Made by a program: the position numbers and the translations under genes. The notes beneath the pieces are model-generated. The model did no database searches. It saw only the letters and a list, made by a program, of their open reading frames with translations, and was not told the DNA's origin. Shown piece by piece: positions 10,461 through 21,000 of a DNA stretch of 64,000 nucleotides. The DNA comes from Armigeres subalbatus. Its lineage: Eukaryota > Arthropoda > Insecta > Diptera > Culicidae. The DNA lies in contig NC_085140.1 in NCBI RefSeq assembly GCF_024139115.2, positions 228,996,352-229,060,351 of the forward strand, given 5' to 3'. The first letter of the stretch is position 1, and each line of letters begins with the position of its first letter.

Positions 10461-11749
10461 AGGCCCTGAATTTCATTGGTTTCCCCAGCAGTGTTCTATT
10501 CATGTTTTTCAAATTTTCAATTAATTGAAATCATTATGTTACTGCCAAGAAAGGCGCCGGAATTGCAAAGTGGATTAATCCGTAGATAAAATGACGCATC
10601 CATACACCAAAACAATTGAAAAATATTTCAATCGTGTGGTTCAAATCTGCTGAAAATAGAACGGAGCGTTATACCAGTTTTATTATTTTGACAGTTGACT
10701 GGTATAAAAACTGAATCTAGAACAGCTGCTGGGAAAATTAATGTTTCAGATTCATATTTAAACTGACAGCCCCGAACGATTTGAATCACTGCTGATTTTA
10801 CTCTGAAAGTTATTTGTTAACACTAGCAGACTTCGACTTCCTCTGCACCTTTATTAGAACTCCTTTTCTTCAGCTAGCTAAGATCACTACCACACAGATA
10901 TCAAGCTACCACTTTAACTCAGAAGAGGCTCTGCCGGGGCCGGCAATGAAGTTGGCCGCTTGTATGAAACAATGTCAGAGCTGCCAGTCTTTTTGTGATA
11001 AAGTGATCTTCGGGTTGGGGTTGATTTTATCGAATGCTGCAGGGAAATAAGATGGCTGCCCGGATAAAAAATACAATAGGTTTACAATAAAATATTATAA
11101 AAATACAATAAATTTTATTGATGAACAATAAACTCTACCGTTCCTATATTATACCAATCAAGTTGCCATATTGTTGTTCAATTAGACTTACCGCACGGCT
11201 AAGGAGGGCCCACTATACTCTATACTGCTATTACAAACGATTTTCGAAAGTTTCCAGAACGAACTGCAATAATTGACCACTGCTCTGGATGCCTCTGCAT
11301 TTCTGGAGCACCATTTGGCGACCACCAGGTAGCCCTTGCATTAATTTTGCTCTCACAACAAATGACGAATTTCAAGAATTAACCACTGCTCCGGATGATT
11401 CGGAGCTTCCCAAGGATAACTTAGTGTCCACCTGGAGTCAATTATGGCCCTGGAAACTACTTTACAACGGATTGTTTATAAGAAAAGGCGCAAATTTCTA
11501 GAACAAACTTTCGTAGTATCAGATAGAGGCCACCCAGGATCGAAGAGTAGTGCATGTATTGGTATTGATATGACAATGTTAGAACAAACGGTTTATGAAA
11601 GGTCACATCTGTTTAGAAGAATTTCTGAAATCGATCATATCTCCGAGTGTCCGGAATCTTATGGTGGGTCTCCTGCTGGTCACCCGGCGTCAATGAGTCA
11701 TTGCATTTATTTTGCACTCACATTGCTAGATAAATTGATTTAAAATAAT
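10461..11749. other. non-coding stretch with one tiny RT trace
   Basis: No supportable gene. A degenerate scattered-motif copy lies near 10549-10582 (AAAGTGGATTAATCC). On the minus strand 11020-11062 reads YFPAAFDKINP, a trace of Jockey-type RT motif A. The remainder is unassigned. Confidence 0.45.
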
Positions 11750-12720
11750 GAGCTCTGAAAATGTTAATGAACATTCTTGACTCCTCAGGGAACCTTCCAG
11801 GAGTTCCACCGGCATTTCCACCAAGAATTTCTCTAGGGTTTCCTTCGAGAATTATTCCGGTAGTTCTATCGGGAATTTCGGCAGAATTGGAATTTATTTA
11901 GGCTTCTTCAGGAATTTATATAGATTTTCCACCAGAAGCTCCTCCGAGAATTTCTCTGCGACCTCCTCAGGGAATTCTTCGGGAGGTCCTCTGATGATGA
12001 TGATGGTCCAGCTACAAACCCCAACAAAGGTTTCAGCTAGACGAGATTTGTCTATAAGATGAATTCTATTGTTTCCGAGAATGCTTCTGGTAGTTTCCCC
12101 GGGGTTTCTTTGGAAATTCTCCTGGGAGTTTCTTCAGAAATTCTTCCAGAAAATTTCTTCGAGAGTTTCTCCGGGAATTCCACCAGCAATTCATCCGGGA
12201 GTTCCACCAGAAGCTATTCCAGGAAATTATTCAGGCTTTTTTTAGGAAATCATTTAAGCTTTCTTCAGAAATTAAGCTGGAAATTCCTCCCGAAGTTCTT
12301 CCGATAGTTTCTCTGGGAGCTCATCCGGGAGGTTCTCTAGGAATAATTCTCCTGGAATAACTCTTAAGGAATTCCTGGAATAATTCTTAAAAGAACCTCC
12401 CGGAGGAATTCTCGAATGCATGCCTGAAAATGCCGGATTCTTCCTGAAGAGAGAATAGCCGAAAAAATATCTAGAAGTAAATCTTGGAGAGAAGAAAAGA
12501 AATCAAGGAATTTCCTCGTGAATTTCCTAAAAAAAAATTAGTGGGGGGTTTCTAGATAAGGAGGAATTACAATTACATGAGAAGGATTTTTAGACGATTT
12601 TCAGAGGAATTTGTGGATAACTTTCCGGGGGAATTCAGAAGTTCCCAGGGAAGCTTTTAGAAGGATTTCAAGGAGAATTTTTGAGCCCGAAATGTTTCGA
12701 GTTGTTTTGAACTTTCATAT
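11750..12720. repeat. degenerate TTCC/GGAA-rich repeat array
   Basis: Loose repeats of GGAATTTCTCCGGGAGTTCC-like units of about 12-15 bp, on one strand up to about 12350 and mostly on the other after that (GAACCTCCCGGAGGAATTC). Open frames here follow from the repeat and show no protein family. Confidence 0.65.
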
Positions 12721-13004
12721 ATTATGGATCCTGGATGTCCTAATAAGTTTTGGGAATCTTTTGAATTTCAACCACCTATTTCTGTACATGATTGGATCGT
12801 AAAGTGCACATGTTTGAGGGAAATCATTTCAGTACCCGTTCAATCTTTCCACAATTTAGGGGGGGGGCGGCGCCAAACAAACAAATTACAAACATTATTA
12901 CAAAGCATTACAAAGCTCTAAGGCAGGAGCTAAAGGGATTATTGTATCCGTACGTTGTTCGGTGGGTTGGGACAGCGAGTAAATCAGCGTGACGCAGTCT
13001 ATGC

Positions 13005-13478
13005 TCAACTGCTCAACTGTACATCCACGAGCAAGTCCGGACAGTCTATGTTACTGCTGATGATGTCATGTACTACAAGTCTTCTTAAGTTGAGTCGTCT
13101 AGTTGAGAGTAATTCCAGGTCGATTAGCTGACATCGGGCTCTATAGTCAGGTAAGTGCATTGGATCATTCCACGGCAGGTGCCGAAGTGCAAAACGGATG
13201 AACTGCTTTTGAACTCGTTCAATGCGAATCACTTGGGTCGTATCGTACGGCATCCAAATAGGGGCAGAATATTCAAAAATACTCCTCACAAGTGCACAGT
13301 ACAGAGCTTTCAAGGTGTAAACATCGGTGAAATGAGCTACAGTCCTGCGATGAAATCGAAAAACTGCGAATGCCTTCGCCGTTATTGCAGAAATATGTTC
13401 GTTGAACCGCAATTTCGAGTCCAGTCTAGAGAGTCCAGAATACCAGTCCAGTCTTACATCATTCAGCACGAACAGCAA
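13005..13478 (-). pseudogene. Jockey-type reverse transcriptase C-terminal fragment
   Basis: Minus-strand frame with SKLRFNEHISAI, LKALYCALVRSIFEYSAPIW, IERVQKQFIRFALRHLPWND and RCQLIDLELLSTRRLN: the thumb and C-terminal region of a Jockey-superfamily ORF2, related to the element at 60.1-63.1 kb. The upstream RT palm and endonuclease are missing. Its 5' edge abuts a plus-strand RT piece, giving a head-to-head junction near 13450-13490. Confidence 0.8.
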
Positions 13479-13487
13479 GACGAAAAG

Positions 13488-14300
13488 AGCTCGAATAGAT
13501 TTTATCTACACAGATCTGTCAGCTGCTTTTGATAAGCTAAACCATTGCATCGCTATTGCCAAATTAGACAAGTTAGGAGTGAATGACACTCTATTGGAAT
13601 GGTTCCGATCATATCTCTCCGGCCGCCAACTAACGGCTGCTATCGGTGAATGTAGATCTGGTTCCTTCGTGGCTACATCGGGAATACCCCAAGGAAGTCA
13701 TTTGGGTCCGTTAGTCTTCCTACTGTATTTCAATGACGTGAATTTTGTACCCGAAGTTCCCCGCTTATCGTATGCTGATGACTTGAAAATGTTCTTGCAA
13801 ATTCAATCCTATAATCCATCGACGAATGCTATTACCTTAGAAGTTAGAATCATTTGCCAATTGGTGCAACGTTAATCGCATGATAGTCAATCCGGCCAGA
13901 TACTCGACGACCACTTTTTCTTGGATTAAAAATCCCGTTAGATTCGACTACACGCTTTGAATACCAGCATAGAACGTCTGACTCATGTCAAAGACTTGGG
14001 CGTAATTTTGGATTCCCAGCTGATGTACTTTATTTTCTTTTGGAGCAGGGAAAAGCCGGGAAAAAGATGCATATTTCGTACGTTGTAGGTAAAGCTTCCA
14101 TAACCATGGGCTCTATTTTTCGGATGGCTAAAGAATTTTCTGACATTTACTTCTGAAGTCTCTGTTTAGCTCACTAGTTCGGTCGATACCGGAGTATTGC
14201 TCCGCCGTTTGGAATCCCAATTATACGAACGGTGCAGAACGAATTGAGTCCCTGCAACGATTTACACTGGAGTAGATTGAAGTAGACCCGCAGTTATCCG
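13488..14300 (+). pseudogene. Jockey-like reverse transcriptase fragment, degenerate
   Basis: Reads FIYTDLSAAFDKLNH (motif A), SGIPQGSHLGPLVF (motif B) and LSYADDLKMFL (motif C), then after a frame break HVKDLGVILDSQL, and in broken frames SIFRMAKEFSDIY and SLVRSI-EYCSAVWNPN. The C-terminal residues differ from the minus-strand neighbour, so it is probably a different lineage. About 40 bp near 14018-14060 (TTTTGGAGCAGGGAAAAG) is foreign and resembles the 3' terminus of the 60-kb Jockey element. Confidence 0.75.
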
Positions 14301-14329
14301 AATGGATTGGTTATATATGCAAGCCAGAT

Positions 14330-15063
14330 ATGTGATTAGGGTGTCTCGTGCCAGACAAGTTAACGCATGTACACGCTCTACATGTATAACAGGGCTGGTG
14401 ATATTTCAAATACCAATAATAATGCTGGTTGAAATTGAAAGTTTATGGCCAATGTTATTACAAACCTAGAAAATCCATATTAATAATTTAGGAATATTTT
14501 AATCACCACAATGTTGCACATATTCTCGTATGTATGTGTATATGGACAAAACAATTACAAACAGCTTTACATGGACAATGTTTTAATAAATAAGCATTTG
14601 CGCAATATTACAACTTTGTGAAATAACGAATCTCACTTGAAATTCTTCACTTTATATGTAACATAGATCGCGTTTGATGTAAGTAACAATAACATTCACA
14701 GTAATACACTTTAGTCCATGACTTAGACTATTTTGCTTGGAACTTGACATTTATGCATAATGACACATGTTTGCCTATAGTTGTGCAATAGCTTGCTAAT
14801 TTAACTATCATTCACCGATTAACAATCATGGTAACCTTATTGTAGCCTTTCACTGTATCCTTTACTTTAAAAAAGTTATAAACTAATGTGTTCACAGTTA
14901 CGTTTTTCTTTTACCAATTAAATTACACCTTAGTTTTTAGCAACTGATGTGTTGATATATCTTGTTGAAGTATCTTCAGACTCTTTTGATTTTGCTTTGC
15001 TGTAACTCGTTTAGTTTCTAGTTTTACGCTATTTGGGTGGACTAGAATGCGGTAACGCTTTCG
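14330..15063 (-). other. Mgat4 3' flank with likely 3' UTR
   Basis: AT-rich non-coding sequence directly downstream of the Mgat4 stop codon on the minus strand. A possible variant polyadenylation hexamer ATTAAA (plus strand TTTAAT, 14582-14587) would give a 3' UTR near 480 nt. No other gene is seen. Confidence 0.4.
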
Positions 15064-18000
15064 TCACCGAGCCGTAGCATCTTGCAGTAATATCTAGCAG
15101 AAAATAGGAAAAGAAACCACGCGAATACAGAATAAATACACCAAAGATTTCAGAATTGTTGAAGTACGCAGAAATAAAGACTTACCTCTCGCAGTATAAC
15201 CCAGTTTTGGCTATCACTATAAACATGTAGCCGCAGCTCTTTCAATTCCCCTATTTTTGAATCGACAACTCCTTCAGCGATTCCGAAATCATTGAAAGCA
15301 CCAATGATTAGGTAACCATCATTGGTTGTATTAAAGGTGCTCCACACCGGTGAATCTTCCGATAGGTTAACTGGTAGAACCTCCACCGTCGTATTATAGA
15401 ATCGATCCGAAGGCTGCTCATAGTTTCCACTTCGAAAAAGATACCTGTGGTAATGAAATTATTTTGCAAGGTTTGTGAGAAATTATCAAATTTTGTATCT
15501 ACACAGATATATTTTTTCTGCTATAATACCTTTTCAACACTACTGGAACCTTGAACCTGAATTCGATTAAATCGCCTGGTTGCGGCATTAGGCCCCAGAA
15601 AAAGCTCTCTCCAGTATAGGCTTTTTGAATTGTGTATGTTTTATAATGTTGAATTCCAGTTTTGACAACAGCAGGTGGATTGTTATGGGGATAAAATGTA
15701 GGAATCTTTCCAAACTGTTTATCTTTAAGCTTTTGAACTTTTCCTAAAATTGATTAAAATGAAAGATTTCTATATTACATGAAATATATGAAAATATCTC
15801 TAGAGAAACAACGAATTTTCAACACCGACTATGTACGCCTTCCCTCCAAACACTTCAATAGTTAACCAAATTTTCTATTATGTCATATGAATGGTAAGTT
15901 TGACGACAGAGAAGAAATGGCCGTGGAAATGAAGAATATTACAACTGTACTTTAAAGCGCAAATTGTGTTCAAACTACGTAAGTTGGTATTCCTGATCTG
16001 AATATAATGGCGTTTCGTATTTAGCATTGGGTTACTTTAACTCGTTATTTTTTTCTGGTACCTAGGATTCGGTGGAGTCTACGAATCATTCTTGAAAACC
16101 ATTGTTGTAAGAACAAAGATAGATCTTCAAATGCTATTCTATTAACATTCTATACGCATAATCTTCTATCATATTTGGCCTTTCCGTTTTGATCGTCTGA
16201 TTTGTAAACAAGAAAGGTTCTCCTTCCGCTTCCGTTTTGATCATATTGCATCGGTGGAATACTCTTTTGCCAGATTGCAGGGTTGCCAGACATACAGACA
16301 TGTCTGTATTTATACAGACATTTGATCTTGCATACAGACATCATACAGATTACAGACATTATACAGACTTTTGATTAACGTTACAGACTTTTACAGACAT
16401 TCAGTTTTCAAAAAATTTGGCGGCCAAACAGAATCCTGTTGCGCTATCCAATTAAACCATTTTGGGTTTCCAAACAAAATTGTTATGGGATTTCGTAAGG
16501 ATTTTTATAAAGTTTCCAAACGGTAACATTTTGTAGCTCCGAGCGGAGCCTTTTAGGCTTCTGAACGGGATTCCTTTTGGGTGTCAAAAAGAATCCTTTT
16601 AGAATTTCAAACGGATAGATTCTTTAATTCCTTTGTGAAACCTAAAAAGATTCCATTCAGAAGTCCAAAATTTATCCATTCTGAAACACAAAATGATCCC
16701 TTTCGGAAGCCCAAAAAAAAATTCCATTACGGTGCCCAAAAGACATCCATTCGTTCGGATTTCTGTACAGAATTATGTGAACTTCCGAACGTAATCCTCC
16801 TGGATTTACTAACGGAATCTCTTCAAATTTTCAAACGAAATTCTTTTGGGCTTACGAAAGGAATCTTCCAACGGAATTCTGATGGGATTCTGAACATAAT
16901 CTTTCTTGAATCACGAATGGAATACTTTTGGTCTCCCGAACGGAATCCTTCTGAACTTTCCAAAGAAATACTTCTAGACTTTCGATTGGAGCGTTCTGGG
17001 CTTCTGAACGGAATCTTTTTCTGCTTTTGAACAAGGGATTCCCATTAGAATACTTGAGCGATTTCCTATCGAAGTCTTGAAAGGATTTAGCTCGGAACTT
17101 CAAAAGGAATCGCTTAAAAACCCAGAAGAGTTCATTCCGAAAGCCAAGACGTTTAGTTCTTCTTTAAGTGATGAACTTTGTACTGAACTTAAAAATCATT
17201 TTAATAAAGCTACGAAAAACGGAGCGTTCAGAAAACCAAAAAAAAATCTCGGTTGGTAAATCCAAATGAGTCCTTTCTCTGGGTTTCCGAACGAAATGAT
17301 TTGGGATTCTGGAAGGAATTCTTCTATATTTCTGAACAAAATTCTTATAGACTTCCAAAATAGAGTTCTTTTGGGTTTCCTAACGGAACCTTATTGGGCT
17401 GCTGAACGAAATTATTTTGGACTTTACTTTCGAACGGATTGCTTCTAGACTTTCAGGAGGAATGCTATTGGAATACCGAGTGGAGACGAATTTTTTTTTC
17501 TCATTCTGTATAAGGGATATCCTTTTGGGATTCCGAAGTCTTAAAAGATTCCGTTAGGAAGCCAAAGGTATTTTGTTCGAAAGCGCACTTGACTCGACTA
17601 AGTATTACAATGACTTTTTGATTATTGTAACTTCGATATTCTACGTTTTCAAAAGTGCACTGTTTTTCTATAATTGTCTCTGTACAGACAAATACAGACA
17701 TTTTGCTGAGATTGATACAGACTTATAAAAAATGTATCTGGCATCCACCCACCGCTCCGAGCATTCTGACCAATGTTGCATATAAGAAGGTGCTGATTCA
17801 GTAAATTCAAGCCTTCTTATATACCACATTGATCAAAATGCTCAAACGGTGGCTGCAGTTGACAACCACAAACGTCAAATCAGAGACTAACCCGCAGGCA
17901 AGCTGGCGGCCATTACCGCTCGCGGAAAACTGGATACATGTCATTAAGCGCTTGCTATGGCAAAAAAGTATTAGAAATATTAAGAGCCAGTTCGCGAGAA

Positions 18001-21000
18001 GCGCGACCCCCTCTTGTATCGATATTCTCCGATTTGGATGAAATTTTCAGGGTTTGTTCATATATGTAAGAGAAGACATTTTGCAAATTTTCAGATTTTT
18101 TCATTGAGGGGAAGTGAGGTAAAACGGCCCTTCAAAAATTATTGTTCAAAAATAGCCAAAACCAAAAAAATGCAATAACTTTAGCAATGACTGACCGTTG
18201 TTTAAATTGTGCACGCTTTTTCTACTCAAGTAGAACTATATACCAAGTGGTCAATATGGTTATAAAGTTGATTACTTTAGGAGGAAATGGACATTTTCGA
18301 CAATAAATGGTCGTTTTTCCAAAGGGAATATTTTTCACCAACAGATCTAGGATTAAAAACTAAACCCGCAAGGCAATTAAGGAACTAAAGAGCTTTCATC
18401 TCATATATAACTCAGAAGCGCCGGCTCAAGAATTTCTAAGAAAATCGCAATTTTCTGCAACACTGTTTATTCAAAAGAAAGCTCGCACAAATTTCGACCC
18501 TACTTATGTTGATGTTTTCCGATCTGGTGAAAACTGACCAAACTTTTTTGTCTAAGTAGAAATTAAAAATCAGGATTTTTCATTAGGGGAGTGTAGGTTA
18601 AAATAGTCCTTTAAAAAAATGTCAAAAAATACATCAATTTTTTTATGTGAGTTCTAGCAGAAAATACATAATTTAAAAACACTTTTTCTTCTTTCTTTCA
18701 ATTCATCTATATTTAACGTCTCAATAGATACGTATCCAGTATTTTGCGCTCGGTAATGGCGGAGAAGTTAAATAGGACTAAAATAAGTGCCTTAAACATT
18801 AGCACGTCTTCCGCAAATTGAAACAAAAATGAACGGATTCGACGAAAGTGCTTATTGATATTTTTTTTGAATCAGCTACAATTACTGTGGGTACCGGTAC
18901 TGATATTGCTTCACAGCTATGCGAAAAAAAAAACAATTATTCTTAACGGCAAACATAGCTTGTTGGTGGAGCTGCTTCTCAGATTATATTAGTCTTTTGT
19001 ACTTGCATCAGGTTACCATAGGCTTGTTTTTGTAGCTTTGTAGCTCATCCTCCATCATTATCAATTTAAACCAAATTCTGCAAACCATCAGTTTATTGTG
19101 CAAAAACGTCAAACCGTGTACCATTCATACATTTTGAATTACTAACCTTCAAACTGCTAGCTAATATTACGGAGATACAATCTAAACAAAATGTTTGACT
19201 GAATGGACTATACCAGTTCCAATCGGGTGTATACATTTTCAAGGGTTGGTAAATTTTATCTCATAGGTAATAGAATACTCTCGATTCTATGTTTACACAA
19301 CTGTGTGAAAAACTCTCCAAAGTTTAACTTGCAGTTAAGACGTCACCCATATATGGAGGAACTGCAGTGGGACATGGTGGGAATATATTTTGGTGGGACA
19401 ATATTTTTCAACGGCGCTAAGTTTACAATACCTCTGCCGGAATATTATATAAATGACATGACGAGATGACAAGTTCACGTTATTTTTTGAGATTAAGAGA
19501 TTGTGAAGTATTTAATTGTTGACAGGTAAAAAACCATAAAAATACTACGCTTGGAAGAATTTCGAAGCAAACTAGCAAAATCGCTAGATCAGTTGCCAGT
19601 TGGGTCGGAATAATCAAATCTAAGAAGTGTGGTTACGATCATCTGGTTTCGTAACATTATATATATTTGGAGATCCTAATATATTGCCAAATAGTTTTAT
19701 TTATATATAGAAATAAACCTTGTAAGTTTCAGCCAGATGCTGAAACATCGATAAAAATGGAATTGGGATACTCACAAACTGGCTTGCAAACAAACAGTGC
19801 AGTGTGCAGTAATTTTGATTTGATTGATTGTTCTTAAGTCGGCCCACTGAAATAAGTTTCAAAAAGTTTTCAAGTTAGAAAGGAAATACGTCATGTTTTT
19901 ATACTAATGTATATTTTGCTTGAGCTCACATAAAAAAAATTATGTATTTTTTGACATTTATTTTTACAAGACTATTTTACCCTACAATCCCCTAATGGAA
20001 AATTCTGATTTTTAATTTCTACTTAGACAAAAAAGTTTGGTCAGTTTTCACCAGATCGGAAAACATCAACATAAGAAGGGTCGAAATTTGTGCGAGCTTT
20101 CTTTTGAATAAATAGTGTTGCAGAAAATTGCGATTTTCTTAGAAATTCTTGAGTTGGCGCTTCTGAATTATATATGAGATGAAAGCTCTTTTGCTCCTTA
20201 AATGCTTTGCGGGTTCAGTTTTTTATCCTAGATCTGTTGGTGAAAAATATTCCCTTTGGAAAAACCACAATTTTTTGTCGAATAAGTCCATTTTCTCCTA
20301 AAGTAAACAACTTTATAACCATATTAACCACTTGGTATAAAGTACTATTTGAGTAGAAAAAGCGTGCAAAATTTAAACAAAAACTTTCAGTCATTGCCAA
20401 AGTTATTGCAATTTTTTGGTTTTGGCGATTTTTGAACAATAATTTTTGAAGTGCCGTTTTACCCCACTTCCCCACAATGAAAAAATCTGAAAATTTGCAA
20501 AATGTCTTCTCTCACATATATGAACAAACCCTGAAAATTTCATCCAAATCGGAGAACATCGTTGCAACCTTCCTTGGAAAGGGGGTCGCGCTTTTCGCGA
20601 ACTGTCTCTTAATAATAAACAACATTAAAAAAATTTACGTGTAACCAATACACAATAGTGTACGCAATCAAAACACATCTAGACCAACATTTGAAAAAGG
20701 CATAGATTGTAGATTGTAGTAAATACAATTAAATAGTTTTGTAGTAGCTAATATTACCCGATTACCTTTGCATTAGTTTTTACAGCTATTTAATATAAAA
20801 AAAGTATTACCTCTTAATGATGATGTTGTTCCAATATGCTGGAATAAAGATGGCTTGTAGTGAATCCAAAGCTTTGTCATTTCTTGCTTGCATATTTTCT
20901 GAAATCAAATTTTTAGAAGCAAAATACATAAGAACAAATATAAATATTATCTGTAAGTAACAGCTCACCCCGTCTTTTTCTATACTGCAAACTTTAGTAT

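Noticed and set aside
16581..17448. Several 60-149-residue ORFs on both strands
   Set aside because: They fall in a degenerate 25-30-bp repeat array and reuse the same residues in shifted order.
19203..19469. 88-residue ORF in the core of the long-TIR element as a transposase
   Set aside because: Too short, no DDE-type residues or DNA-binding domain seen.
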